Shown here piece after piece: positions 10,306 through 20,744 of a DNA stretch of 64,000 nt. The translations under genes and the position numbers were made by a program. Source of the DNA: Candidatus Harrysmithiimonas galli. GTDB lineage: Bacteria > Bacillota > Bacilli > CAJFEE01. The DNA is taken from positions 43,108 to 107,107 of the forward strand of contig CAJFEE010000007.1 in the NCBI GenBank assembly GCA_904373265.1, written 5' to 3'. The notes below the pieces were generated by a model. The model saw only the letters and a program-made list of their open reading frames with translations. It was not told where the DNA came from and did no database searches. The first letter of the stretch is position 1. Each line of letters begins with the position of its first letter.

Positions 10306-11318
10306 AGATTCTCCTTTAAGTCAAATGGTTTAAAATCCTGCCCTTCCATAATCATCTTAATGAGCTTATATGCATCCAGTTTCATCGCTGTTTGATAACT
10401 AATTTTTCTTTTCAATTTTTTATGTGTAAAAACAGATTGCAGTCGCGCTTCAAACGCTTCAATAAAAATATCTCTTCCTTCTTCATTGAGCAAACAATAG
10501 TTTACTTTTTTATCAAAATGCTTTTCAACTTTCAAACGTTTTCGATTGACCAATTCAAAAATCGTACGATACACAATGACTGGTTTAAATGCCTCACTTA
10601 AATCCAGGCTCAACGAAAATCTACGTTCAGATGGATCATGTAAAAAACTAATACGTTGATCCAAATGTGTACGATAGATGGCAGAGATCATCTTTGTATA
10701 CAACAGCATATTCCCAAATGAAATCAATGCATTCATAGGGTTATCCGGCGGACGCTTCACTCTTTTATTTAATATAAAATCCTCTGGCAAAAAATAGACC
10801 AAAGAACGGTAGAAACCTTCCCATAAATTTCCTTCATAGGCCATAATCTCAGGAATAGAATTTGCGGTCTTCACAGCTTCTGAAAAATCTTGATGGATCC
10901 AATCCAAAAATGGTTTTAAATCAGATTTTCCATGTCTATAATAATGATACAATGCTTCATAAATATTTTTCCCAATTCCTAAAACAATGGATTTTGCAAT
11001 TTTTAAACGCCGCACGGGATCTTTAAATGTTTCCACCTGCTTAATCAATACTTTCCCACTGTTATATTGATTTTTAGGATAGAATGTCCCTGTATAACCT
11101 TTATAATAATGAAAAAAATGAACCACAACATGGTTTTGAGATAAAAAATCAAGCAATTTTGTATTGATACTCACCTCATTTAAACAATAAATTTCCTTTG
11201 TATTCTCAATTGGGATGTACACATTTTTCCCATTCTTTCGAAAGCAAATTGAATGGTCTTTTCTTGTCAATTCGCCCATTGAACGAATATATTTTGTCGT
11301 TCCCATGCCTTTTTCCAC
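10302..11318 (-). CDS. cas1: CRISPR-associated integrase Cas1 (type I-B)
   Basis: YEGNLWEGFYRSL, NPMNALISFGNMLLYTKMISAIYRTHLDQRISFLHDPSERRFSLSLDLSEAFKP motifs. Confidence 0.96.
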   Translation of the reverse strand: MEKGMGTTKYIRSMGELTRKDHSICFRKNGKNVYIPIENTKEIYCLNEVSINTKLLDFLSQNHVVVHFFHYYKGYTGTFYPKNQYNSGKVLIKQVETFKDPVRRLKIAKSIVLGIGKNIYEALYHYYRHGKSDLKPFLDWIHQDFSEAVKTANSIPEIMAYEGNLWEGFYRSLVYFLPEDFILNKRVKRPPDNPMNALISFGNMLLYTKMISAIYRTHLDQRISFLHDPSERRFSLSLDLSEAFKPVIVYRTIFELVNRKRLKVEKHFDKKVNYCLLNEEGRDIFIEAFEARLQSVFTHKKLKRKISYQTAMKLDAYKLIKMIMEGQDFKPFDLKENL

Positions 11319-11333
11319 CCTTCATGATAAAAA

Positions 11334-11825
11334 TTAAATATAGCAATATTCATAGTACGCACATTTCTTACATTTTTTTGCATGTATGATTGGCGGGACA
11401 TCCTCACTTTGAACCAACTTTTGAATTTCTTCTATATATTGTGCAAGCATTTCTTCATTTTCCTTCGTTAATTCAAAAACCAACACTTTTTTCGTTTGTT
11501 TCTTCTTTTCAATAAATTCCAGTTTCCCCTTCCGTTCCAAACCCTTGTCTTTTAAAACCTTTAAATAGAACATAAGCTGCCATTTTGCCGCCTCTACATC
11601 TGCATCTGATTTTTTAATTTCTGTTACATATTCCTTTCCCAATTTATCCACAACAATGGACTCAATATGAATGTCATCTGCTTTTTGTGCATGCAATATT
11701 TTCCCCATTTGTACATGCTGGCTATTCTCTTCTAGGTTGAGTTTATGCATAGACAAGTAGCATTGCCTTTTGCAATGAAAATAATAATTGATTATCGTAC
11801 CAGTAACATTTATCAAATGATTCAC
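11334..11825 (-). CDS. cas4: CRISPR-associated exonuclease Cas4
   Basis: 163-aa ORF, CKRQCYLSMHKLNL at N-terminus and C-terminal CKKCAYYEYC cysteine cluster. Confidence 0.92.
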   Translation of the reverse strand: MNHLINVTGTIINYYFHCKRQCYLSMHKLNLEENSQHVQMGKILHAQKADDIHIESIVVDKLGKEYVTEIKKSDADVEAAKWQLMFYLKVLKDKGLERKGKLEFIEKKKQTKKVLVFELTKENEEMLAQYIEEIQKLVQSEDVPPIIHAKKCKKCAYYEYCYI

Positions 11826-11829
11826 CCCA

Positions 11830-14424
11830 CTAATAAATAAAATCTACATTTCTGACAAGATTCAGCTTCCCCTCTTTAAAATAATTCTCCCGATCTGCAA
11901 TATAATAAATTTCACCGACTTGTTCATCATAATAGGCAATGGCAGCCATTGAAGGCAGTTGATATAAAAAATAATTCATTTTTGCCCGGATTGCAGCAAG
12001 CTTCACCTTCTTCTTTGCAAATGAAATTTGCTCATTTTCCAACAGTTGAACATAGGTATCCCAAATTTCTTTCCCGTAAAAAACTTCACCCGTTTTCTCA
12101 TCTATAATTTCTCCATTAAAGAACACCCAAATCAATTGACGATTATCTTCAATTAATTCCATACGTTTGGCAATCCCAGCGTAGTCAAGCAGCATCAATT
12201 CATCTTCAAAAAACTTTCTCAAGCCTTCTGGCCCCCATGAATCATTGAAATTATTTTTCAAACTTTCCATAATCAGATCATAATAGTCCGAAAACCGTTT
12301 TTCATTCAGAATTTCTTGCATCTTGACTTGTTCCAACAAATAATCTGAGCTAATGCGCACATCTTTGTGATAAACTTTACTCGGCTCATCTACTTTAAAA
12401 AAATACACCCTACCCAATTTTTTCCCTGAGCGATTGATCCGTCCCAAAAATTGTTCTTCGCTATCCAGTTTAGAAATATTCTTATACCCAATATCCATAT
12501 CAATGTCTATACCCGCTTCAACAACCTGTGTTGCAATCAAAATTAAACCATTTGGTTGTTCTGAAGTTACTTCTTTCAAAATACGGTTGCGTTCAATGAA
12601 ACTATCATCGCCAGTCATTAATTCTATGACACATTCTAATTCTTCATCTTCTTTTAAAAGCTGAAAAAAATTTACTGCTGTTTTCTTACATATAAATTCA
12701 ACCAAAATCTTCCTGTTCTTTTCCACTTGCTCTGCAATATGTACATGCAGAGTGTCCATATCTACTTTTTGCTCTAGCAACTCAAAATTCAATTGAACTC
12801 GTTTTTTAAAAATCGGATGAGCAAAATATTTTTCACGATTGTCAACAAGATGTGTACAAATATGATCATTATTCATATACCTCGAATATATCTCGCTTTT
12901 TTGGTTTAATAAGTATGTAAAATCTGGCAATGTTGCTGACATCACAATAACTTTGCAATGAAATAATTTAGAAAACGCTTCCAAAAATAAGATGATCTCC
13001 GTCCAAATTTGGTTTTTATAGCTTTGAATCTCATCTAACACAATGACACTATTTGCAATTTGGTGAAAGGCAAACGCTGACTCACGACGCACACCAAATA
13101 AAATATCAAACAAACTCACATGTGTTGTTAAAACAAATGGATAATTTAAAAACTGTCGATCAAGCAAAATTTTTTCGTAATGTTCTGTATACATTTCTTC
13201 CTCTTTGAGTTTTTGATCATATCCCTTTACTTTCATTGGCGTCAATGCATTTACAACCGCAATCTGCTGAAATAATTCCGGATTGTTTCCAAATATTTTC
13301 TCCAGGTTATTTAAATTTTGTTCAACCAATGTGTTAAACGGATAAACGTACAAAATTTTGTTTAACTCTGTTTTTTCCTGAATCAGCTTGAAACTACAAT
13401 TGAAAGCAACATTGCTCTTTCCACTTCCAGTTGGTGCCTCAATAAAAAATATAAGGTCGTCCATATGCCGTTCCAGCTTCGATTCAATATCTAAAAACAA
13501 TTCATTTCGCAAAACAAAAATATCTTTCTCATTTGGAGAAACTTCTATTTGCTTGTACCGCTCTTTTTCATACTTACGAATTTGCTGCAAGACCGTTGTT
13601 TCTTGATAAGCTTGCTGGAAAGTGGCGATATCCGCCAAATTACCAAAATCGTGGATTTCCACATCATTCATATATGCAGTTGTAGCATAATAATCCGAAG
13701 CGATAAGCAACGAGAACAAAAATCGCAAATATCCAGATAAAAATAAAGCTTTTTCAGGTGTATTTTTTCTTAAACGAGAATCCACTGTCCGACATATTTT
13801 TTGCATTTTTCCCCATTGGAGCTGCGACTGAAATAAGTACAAATCATTTTGTTGTAATTTTTCGCCACTTATTCTCATCGTACCATTTGTAAATTTTTCT
13901 AAATAATTCTGGAATGCCTGTAACGATCCATGATGCTTGCTAATTAAGTAAGCATATAAAAATACAAACGGGAGAAGCAAACCTTTTTCCTTTTTTTCAA
14001 GTACTTTTAAATTTGTCATAAAATAATCTATATATATCAATGAGGATAAATTGGAATGTTTTGAGCCTTCTTTTAAAAAATCTTGAAAATGACCTTTTAA
14101 ATGATGATCCATTTTCTCACTTTGAAACTGGGGATTAATTTTTCCCAAATCATGGAAAGTAATTACATTTGCAGTCATCCGATAAAAAAATGTCCGTCCC
14201 GAATCCGACAGTGACTGTTCGAAATAATATGAAAGAAATCGATCAAAAACTGGAAATAACTGTTTTTTCTCAATGAGTTCCAAAAAATACATTTGGCATT
14301 TTTTTGTATGTGCTTGTAAAGTTTCTTTTTGATTTGTTTCTTTTTGCCGATGTGCATAAAATATATACTTTTGTGCATTGATACAATCTGCTATGTCAAC
14401 AAAATCTGTTTGCCTAAAAGCCAT
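11830..14424 (-). CDS. cas3: CRISPR-associated helicase-nuclease Cas3 (HD + DExH)
   Basis: HDLGK HD motif, APTGSGKSNVAF, VLDEIQ, MSATLPDF, ATQVVEAGIDID motifs. ORF track starts at TTG 14445; ATG at 14424 preceded by GGGGGTG is the likelier start. Confidence 0.94.
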   Translation of the reverse strand: MAFRQTDFVDIADCINAQKYIFYAHRQKETNQKETLQAHTKKCQMYFLELIEKKQLFPVFDRFLSYYFEQSLSDSGRTFFYRMTANVITFHDLGKINPQFQSEKMDHHLKGHFQDFLKEGSKHSNLSSLIYIDYFMTNLKVLEKKEKGLLLPFVFLYAYLISKHHGSLQAFQNYLEKFTNGTMRISGEKLQQNDLYLFQSQLQWGKMQKICRTVDSRLRKNTPEKALFLSGYLRFLFSLLIASDYYATTAYMNDVEIHDFGNLADIATFQQAYQETTVLQQIRKYEKERYKQIEVSPNEKDIFVLRNELFLDIESKLERHMDDLIFFIEAPTGSGKSNVAFNCSFKLIQEKTELNKILYVYPFNTLVEQNLNNLEKIFGNNPELFQQIAVVNALTPMKVKGYDQKLKEEEMYTEHYEKILLDRQFLNYPFVLTTHVSLFDILFGVRRESAFAFHQIANSVIVLDEIQSYKNQIWTEIILFLEAFSKLFHCKVIVMSATLPDFTYLLNQKSEIYSRYMNNDHICTHLVDNREKYFAHPIFKKRVQLNFELLEQKVDMDTLHVHIAEQVEKNRKILVEFICKKTAVNFFQLLKEDEELECVIELMTGDDSFIERNRILKEVTSEQPNGLILIATQVVEAGIDIDMDIGYKNISKLDSEEQFLGRINRSGKKLGRVYFFKVDEPSKVYHKDVRISSDYLLEQVKMQEILNEKRFSDYYDLIMESLKNNFNDSWGPEGLRKFFEDELMLLDYAGIAKRMELIEDNRQLIWVFFNGEIIDEKTGEVFYGKEIWDTYVQLLENEQISFAKKKVKLAAIRAKMNYFLYQLPSMAAIAYYDEQVGEIYYIADRENYFKEGKLNLVRNVDFIY

Positions 14425-14443
14425 AATTACACCCCCAAAATAC

Positions 14444-14482
14444 AAAAGCCACTTTCTACCATTTTGGAAAAAAGTGGCTTTT
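14444..14482 (-). terminator. terminator-like hairpin between cas5 and cas3
   Basis: Perfect 12-bp stem AAAAGCCACTTT / AAAGTGGCTTTT, followed on the minus strand by GTATTTT. Confidence 0.6.
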
Positions 14483-14485
14483 TAT

Positions 14486-15232
14486 TTAATAAAAAGTCAG
14501 AATACGACCACCTACCGAATAAGCCACTTTTTTTCGTTCGCTTACTTTCATATTGGTCAAAACAAAAGTCTTTACTTCATATAAATTGGTCTGTGCATTT
14601 AATGCAACAGGCAATTTTTCCTCATATTTATACGGATTCATATCTTCTTCATCTTCATCGTAATCATCATAATCCGGAAAATGAATGGCAAAATCCTGCT
14701 TTAAAAATAGGCTGTCCAATCGTTCTGGTTGTTCATATCTTATGACATCTGAAAAAATTTCTACATCTGAAATGGATGCCAGATGATCATTTTTCCCTAA
14801 ATATGGAATAAAAATGCTTTTCCTAATATTTAAATAATCTGCTAGCTTCTCACTTTCTTCACAAGCAACTTGTACATAAATATCCCATGCTGGACTTTCC
14901 AACCATTGCTCCCTAACCACAAGATTCCCACCTTGTTCTTGTGAAGCATAACCAACCGAATTGTTAAAAACTTGAATTTTTTTGGGAAATACGCCACCTA
15001 CAGCCCCAATTGGAACCACAGATAGCTGCAAATTCTTTAATCGTTCATAAAACGCTGGAAACATCTCGTCTTTTTTTTGCTGTGCATACCCCCCATAACC
15101 AAGGATTGCTCCAAATAAACCGAGCAATGCAATTTTATGCAAGTGACCATATGTAAAATAAAAATACGTGTTGACATCTGGTTTTTTAAAAAAGGCTGTT
15201 TCTCCGCTTAAACGAAATTTGAGCACTCTCAT
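14486..15232 (-). CDS. cas5: Cascade subunit Cas5 (type I-B)
   Basis: N-terminal MRVLKFRLSGETAFFKKPDVN and FGAILGYGGY typical of Cas5b/h. Confidence 0.9.
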   Translation of the reverse strand: MRVLKFRLSGETAFFKKPDVNTYFYFTYGHLHKIALLGLFGAILGYGGYAQQKKDEMFPAFYERLKNLQLSVVPIGAVGGVFPKKIQVFNNSVGYASQEQGGNLVVREQWLESPAWDIYVQVACEESEKLADYLNIRKSIFIPYLGKNDHLASISDVEIFSDVIRYEQPERLDSLFLKQDFAIHFPDYDDYDEDEEDMNPYKYEEKLPVALNAQTNLYEVKTFVLTNMKVSERKKVAYSVGGRILTFY

Positions 15233-15234
15233 GT

Positions 15235-16179
15235 TTAAACCTCTTTTTGTGTAAAAATATGGTATTGTTTGACATTCTCCACATCCGTTTTGATTTCGGT
15301 TGTGTTTGGATTATAATAAATTTCAACCTTTTGAATCTGGTTTTGCAATGAATTCAGCAGCCCCCCAATAGAAAAACCAATCGTATTTTTCTCCTCACCT
15401 TTTTCAAATTCCATATAAGCAGACAAATTCGGTAAATATACATCTGGATCGGTTTCCACAAATAAAGCAAATTCATTTTCACAGCCAATTTTGGCATTCG
15501 TTGCAAAAGCTGTAGCACTTTTTAAAGCGACCGCTTTAAATTTGGCATAATCGTCTTCGGTATAACCGTCGGTTACTCCCAACTCTTGATATTCTTTATA
15601 TGCAAGTGGATTGACCACAAACGGATAAAAATAATGCGCTTCATTGCTGACTATTTTCGTTCCAAGTGTAGAATTCTTCGCTTCTTCTGAATTTTCTTTT
15701 TTATCTTTTGTTCCATCACGAAACGGGGATAAAATTTGCTGTTCTTCTGGATTGGTATCGGCATAAAAATTCAATCCTTGACCAATTTGTACTGCCCCAG
15801 TAATGGAAATATTTTTCTTTTTTGCTGCAAAAGTGGCACCAAAATTTTTCACATCAATTGCACAAAACAGATTTTCCAATATTTCCTTGGCAGACGTATT
15901 CTCCAAATCTGGTACATTGAATAAATATTCGTATCGTTCACTTAATGTACGGGGAACAAGATTCACTCCACCCTTTTTCTCTGTGGATAGTTTGAAAGAT
16001 TTTATGTATAAAACTTTCTCACCCTGATCTTCCCACATTTTCTTCATAGGATATTTCAAAGCTTTATCGCTTCCAAACGTTGTCCCATCTGAAAGGGTTT
16101 TCGGATATCCACTAAAATCCGCATTCCAATTTGATAAAATCGAAGAAATTCCAATTATTCCATACACTCTTTTATTCAT
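15235..16179 (-). CDS. cas7: Cascade backbone Cas7 (type I-B)
   Basis: Position between cas8 and cas5; NFGATFAAKKKNISITGAVQIGQGLN is Cas7/Csh2-like. Confidence 0.9.
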   Translation of the reverse strand: MNKRVYGIIGISSILSNWNADFSGYPKTLSDGTTFGSDKALKYPMKKMWEDQGEKVLYIKSFKLSTEKKGGVNLVPRTLSERYEYLFNVPDLENTSAKEILENLFCAIDVKNFGATFAAKKKNISITGAVQIGQGLNFYADTNPEEQQILSPFRDGTKDKKENSEEAKNSTLGTKIVSNEAHYFYPFVVNPLAYKEYQELGVTDGYTEDDYAKFKAVALKSATAFATNAKIGCENEFALFVETDPDVYLPNLSAYMEFEKGEEKNTIGFSIGGLLNSLQNQIQKVEIYYNPNTTEIKTDVENVKQYHIFTQKEV

Positions 16180-17920
16180 TTTCTATTTCCTCCTTTTTTT
16201 CGTAGAACAAATTGCTATGCAAAAAACCATTAATTAACATACTTCGGTCAACGATATGACTTCCCGGTTCATATGCTGTTGCCATAGCGTACAAATGATT
16301 GAAACGTTTTTCATATATCGTAATGTCATAGTTGTATTTCATATATAATTTCTCCAGTTTTTCTTTTAAAAGTCGATCGGTTTTCACAGTTAAAAAGCCG
16401 TTTAACAAAGATTGTGGAATCTTTTTGCTTTGACTTTTTGAAAATAAGTAATAAATCAATTGTCCTACTACAAAGTAATATTCATGATCACTCTGAATTT
16501 GGTCTGTTTCTTTCGCATACATCTTTTGTTTCAAATTTTTCTTTATTTCATTAACCCGGTCCCCCATATTTTCTCCTCCTTCAAAATAAATTTTTAATGA
16601 AAGCCATAAATTAAATTGATGTGCAGCTTTCTTTACATTTCCTTTTAGTAAAGAATTCCTTAGCAATAAAAATACAACCTGATCATATAGACCTCGAAAT
16701 AATACAGCATTTCCCTTATATAACCATTCAAACAAGCTATCTCTTGTCAGCACAAATAGCTGCTTTTCTATTGAATCTTTCAGCGGAACATCTTTTGCTG
16801 GTGTAAAATAATTGTTGGATAAAAAAGGAAATAAATATTTCTCCAATAGATCTTCCATTTCCCGACGTTTCCAAATGGACCCATATGGGTAATCTTCCAA
16901 CCTTTTTATATGTAAATGATTATTCTGCTCAAAAGATTTAGATAATTCCTCATAATAACCAGAAATCACATCAAACCGATGAATCTCTGCTCCTTCCTTC
17001 CCTTTTTGAATGCGCAAAAAATAGCCGCTAAAATGCGCTGGGCATTTCCCATCTTGATAAGACTGAATGGTTGCTGTATCTGGATCAATATAGATATTAA
17101 ATTCTCTTCGATCAGCGAAGCTTAACAAATACTCAAAAAATTCCAGTTGCAAAATGGCTTCTTTGATTGAGATTAAGTACGGAATCTTTGTTTTGCGACT
17201 TTTGTTTTCCAAAAACGGTTTTTTATCATTCATGCTCATATTTTGATTTGGCAAACCCAAAATACCAGTCTCAGTTTTTATGTTAAAATCATTTTTATTG
17301 TAAATCGTTGGATAGAGATATCTTTCAAACTCTTGCTCATACACCGCCAACGGAAATTCAAAAAATATTTTCAAATAATCTTTTCCTTCTATTGCACACC
17401 ACTTCTCCAAAGAAAAAATATTTTGCAGTATCCACGTTTTAGCTTTCTCCAAACTTGTACAATCAACTGGACCATTCTTTTCTTCAAAAGCTTGATAAAG
17501 CTCCAATGACTTCGATTTCTTAGCATACTTTACTGAAAAATCTTTTAATGTATCATAATAATTTACAATCCCTTCAGACGTTAACTTGCCGCCTTTTAGG
17601 CTCTCTTTTTTCACAAAAAACGAGCAATAATTGTTGCTGTGAATGATCTTTTGTTTATCTACAGGCTTATTCATATCTCGCAACTTACTATAGAAGTCAT
17701 ACCGACAAATATCCCGAAATTTAGGATTGGCTCTGGCTGCCAATTCTTTTGCTTTTTTATCTTGTTTCACTTCAATGATAGTTGGCTCACCAAAACCATC
17801 ATCTTTAACCGGAACCAAAAGATAACTGCCATCTACAGGAATATAATTATCAAAAATCAGCGCCATTCCTTTTTGTTTCAATTCCTGTTCAAACACTTCT
17901 AAGCAATCTTTTAGCATCAT
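16172..17920 (-). CDS. cas8b: Cascade large subunit Cas8b-like
   Basis: 582-aa ORF in the cas6-cas8-cas7-cas5 position; overlaps cas7 start; C-terminal GQLIYYLFSKSQS...HLYAMATAYEPG. Confidence 0.82.
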   Translation of the reverse strand: MMLKDCLEVFEQELKQKGMALIFDNYIPVDGSYLLVPVKDDGFGEPTIIEVKQDKKAKELAARANPKFRDICRYDFYSKLRDMNKPVDKQKIIHSNNYCSFFVKKESLKGGKLTSEGIVNYYDTLKDFSVKYAKKSKSLELYQAFEEKNGPVDCTSLEKAKTWILQNIFSLEKWCAIEGKDYLKIFFEFPLAVYEQEFERYLYPTIYNKNDFNIKTETGILGLPNQNMSMNDKKPFLENKSRKTKIPYLISIKEAILQLEFFEYLLSFADRREFNIYIDPDTATIQSYQDGKCPAHFSGYFLRIQKGKEGAEIHRFDVISGYYEELSKSFEQNNHLHIKRLEDYPYGSIWKRREMEDLLEKYLFPFLSNNYFTPAKDVPLKDSIEKQLFVLTRDSLFEWLYKGNAVLFRGLYDQVVFLLLRNSLLKGNVKKAAHQFNLWLSLKIYFEGGENMGDRVNEIKKNLKQKMYAKETDQIQSDHEYYFVVGQLIYYLFSKSQSKKIPQSLLNGFLTVKTDRLLKEKLEKLYMKYNYDITIYEKRFNHLYAMATAYEPGSHIVDRSMLINGFLHSNLFYEKKEEIENE

Positions 17921-17929
17921 TACACCTCC

Positions 17930-18625
17930 CTATTTCCACTTGACATTGACAAATCCACTGCCCCTAGCGTTATTTCCCCCTAAGCCTACACCTAATGCAA
18001 AATGAGCCAAAATTTGGGCAGAAGAATGTTCAGAAATTTTCAGTTCTAATTTATCCCCAAGTAAAATAATATTTTTTTGTTTTACAGCAATTGGCTTACG
18101 ATTGGAAAAAGTAATGGAATTTGTCCATGTGAAATTTTCATCCAATTTTTTTCCAGTGGACTCATTATATTTTTTGACAAGATTAATAAAAAGTTGATTT
18201 TCATATTCTGATAGGGTCATCCAATCTCGCCAATAGCCTTTATCATTCTTTAACACAACCGGTGTAATGGAGTAGAGACGATCAATCGGACGATAAGGGA
18301 CAGTGCGAATTTCTGTAGATTTTCCTTGTAGTAAAGAGCTTTCATGATGTGATAAAACGCGGTCAAAATATATCGCTAAGTCTTTCTTAATGGTACGAAT
18401 GGTTAAAGTATATGGCTTGCCCACTTGATAAATTTTATTGCTCTCCATCGGGTACAACTGATCAAAGCAATAAAACTTAAATCTTCGTTGATGATGTAAC
18501 TCGCCAATACTTTCATCAAAAAATAAAGATGAATCCATAAATTGAATTAATGCTTGTTGTAATACTTCCCACAAAAGTTCTTTTTTGGGCAAAATCTTAC
18601 AACGAATTTGAAAAACATCTAACAT
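17930..18625 (-). CDS. cas6: CRISPR repeat endoribonuclease Cas6
   Basis: First gene of operon; C-terminal glycine-rich ALGVGLGGNNARGSGFVNVKW typical of Cas6. Confidence 0.9.
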   Translation of the reverse strand: MLDVFQIRCKILPKKELLWEVLQQALIQFMDSSLFFDESIGELHHQRRFKFYCFDQLYPMESNKIYQVGKPYTLTIRTIKKDLAIYFDRVLSHHESSLLQGKSTEIRTVPYRPIDRLYSITPVVLKNDKGYWRDWMTLSEYENQLFINLVKKYNESTGKKLDENFTWTNSITFSNRKPIAVKQKNIILLGDKLELKISEHSSAQILAHFALGVGLGGNNARGSGFVNVKWK

Positions 18626-19080
18626 ACAGCACCTCCAAAATCATAAATCTTATATCAATTGTAATTTATTAAAAAGTAGCTTTCAATCATTTTTATAACT
18701 TCTATTTCTATTTTATATTAAAATATATTTTCAGAAAATAATATCTAAATAAACAATTGTATCACACCCTCTAAAATATAAGAACTAAGATGCTGTCTAC
18801 TTCTATCAAATAAAACAAAAATAAGCTGCTTCTAAAAACTTTTACACCGCTTGCTTTTCTTCTTTCATAGATCCCGAATCCATCTTTAAAGAAACTTTCA
18901 TGTTTCATGTTAAAGTACAGGTATTCTACAGCAAAATGAGATAAATAGTTTCATTTTAGTCTCCTTTCTTTGATTTTTAATGATTATAAATATAAAAATA
19001 TTTTAATGACAAAAAGCAGCCAACAAATTCTCGTATGTATTTTTAAATTATATCAGAAAGAACTGTTTTTTGCAACAAAA

Positions 19081-19115
19081 AAGCAAGTGCCAAATTCGTT
19101 TTTTAGCACTTGCTT
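19081..19115. terminator. rho-independent terminator-like hairpin
   Basis: AAGCAAGTGC...GCACTTGCTT inverted repeat with T-tract in loop/flank. Confidence 0.5.
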
Positions 19116-19142
19116 ATTAAAATATATATTCCAACAATATTC

Positions 19143-19229
19143 ATAAAAATACATCCAATGTTACGGTTCAACAAAAATATAATAATTTAAAAAAACATAA
19201 TTTAAATACACCTATGTGTTAGGGTTCAT
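19143..19229. repeat. decayed CRISPR repeats (two) upstream of the cas operon
   Basis: 19143-19172 ATAAAAATACATCCAATGTTACGGTTCAAC differs from the array repeat at 4 of 30 positions; 19200-19229 ATTTAAATACACCTATGTGTTAGGGTTCAT is a more decayed copy. Confidence 0.75.
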
Positions 19230-19667
19230 TACTATCTTAAATTATGCCAGGATTCTTTTCTGATTTCAAGTCTTTGTTTTTTACACAAAAAAACATCCTA
19301 TCACATCAAAACTCTGCATGGAATCATTCAAAACAATATTTTGATTTCCTAGCCAATCAAGGGAAGTTAGAGCAAAAAACAAAATGGCTTTTTCCTATTG
19401 AAGCCTTTTCCCTAAGTAAACCAGAAAAGCCTGCTATAAACTGTCAGCCTTTTCTGGATCTTTTCTTTTGATAGAAGTCTTTCCGATAAAAAACCTAAGA
19501 AAAAAGGCAAAGCGAAATTTTCATAACAAAAAACACGATCATTCCATCCTGATTGAATCCATAATCAAGCTTTTATAAAACTTTATCTTTGATCTGATCT
19601 GCCAAAACCACACCATTTTTTCGCTTTGTTATTTTAACAACAAAGCATATGGAAATGGAAGTCTCAT

Positions 19668-20744
19668 TTATTTCCGGTGCATTTTAAACTCCAAAAACAA
19701 TTCGTTATAATAAGCCAAATTGCGTTTGCCCAGATTTTCATAAACCTCCAGACGTTCAACTACTGCATCGGGCGGATAAAAACGCTCGTCGTTGACAATT
19801 TCGGGATCCATCAATTCCAGTGCAGACAAATTCGGTGTAGAGTAACCGATGTACTCTGCATTTTGTGCCGCATTTTCCGGACGCAGCATAAAATCAATAA
19901 ACTGATGTGCAGCTTCTACATTTTTTGCCGTTTTCGGAATAACCATATTATCAAAGAAAATATTGGAACCTTCTGGCGGCAAAACATAGTCCAATGCTTC
20001 ATTGTCCCACATCATTTCAGCGGCATCCCCTGACCAAGTTACACCAATTCCTGCCTCATTATTAACCATCAACAATTTCATTTCATCGCCAATAATGGCC
20101 TTAATATTTGGTGTCAATAAATCCAACTTCTCCTTTGCTGCAATCAGCTTCTCTTTATCCGTTGTATTCAAAGAATGATGTAAGCTGTTTAAAGAAAAAC
20201 CCAGTACTTCACGTGCACTGTCTACCAAAAAGATTTCATTTTCCAACTTCGGATTCCATAAATCATCCCAATGTTCCAATACAATATTTTCATCCAATAA
20301 TTCCGAATTATACACAATCCCGACAGTACCCCAAAAATAAGGAATTGAATATTGATTGCCTGGATCGAATACCAAATCCATAAACCGCGGGTCAATATGT
20401 TTTAAATTTGGCAACTTGTTATGATCCAGTGGCAATAGCAAATCCTCCTCAATCATTTTGTTAATCATATATTCCGAAGGAACAGCGATATCATAATTTG
20501 TTCCACCCTGCTCAATTTTCACAAGCATAGCTTCATTGGAGTCAAAGGTTTCATATACAACGGTTAATCCGGTCTCTTCCTTAAATTTTGCCAAAAGATC
20601 TGGATCCAAATAATCGCCCCAATTGTAAATGGTCAATGTATCACTCCCGGAAAATCCCTCAGAAACATTCAAGCGGTGATTAACAAAAAACAAGCCAACA
20701 ACCAAAATCAAAACGACAACCAATGTTTGAAACAATGCTTTCAT
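19668..20744 (-). CDS. potD: spermidine/putrescine ABC transporter substrate-binding protein
   Basis: LTIYNWGDYLDPDLLAKFKEETGLTVVYETFDSNEAML, IPYFWGTVGIVYN. Confidence 0.95.
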   Translation of the reverse strand: MKALFQTLVVVLILVVGLFFVNHRLNVSEGFSGSDTLTIYNWGDYLDPDLLAKFKEETGLTVVYETFDSNEAMLVKIEQGGTNYDIAVPSEYMINKMIEEDLLLPLDHNKLPNLKHIDPRFMDLVFDPGNQYSIPYFWGTVGIVYNSELLDENIVLEHWDDLWNPKLENEIFLVDSAREVLGFSLNSLHHSLNTTDKEKLIAAKEKLDLLTPNIKAIIGDEMKLLMVNNEAGIGVTWSGDAAEMMWDNEALDYVLPPEGSNIFFDNMVIPKTAKNVEAAHQFIDFMLRPENAAQNAEYIGYSTPNLSALELMDPEIVNDERFYPPDAVVERLEVYENLGKRNLAYYNELFLEFKMHRK

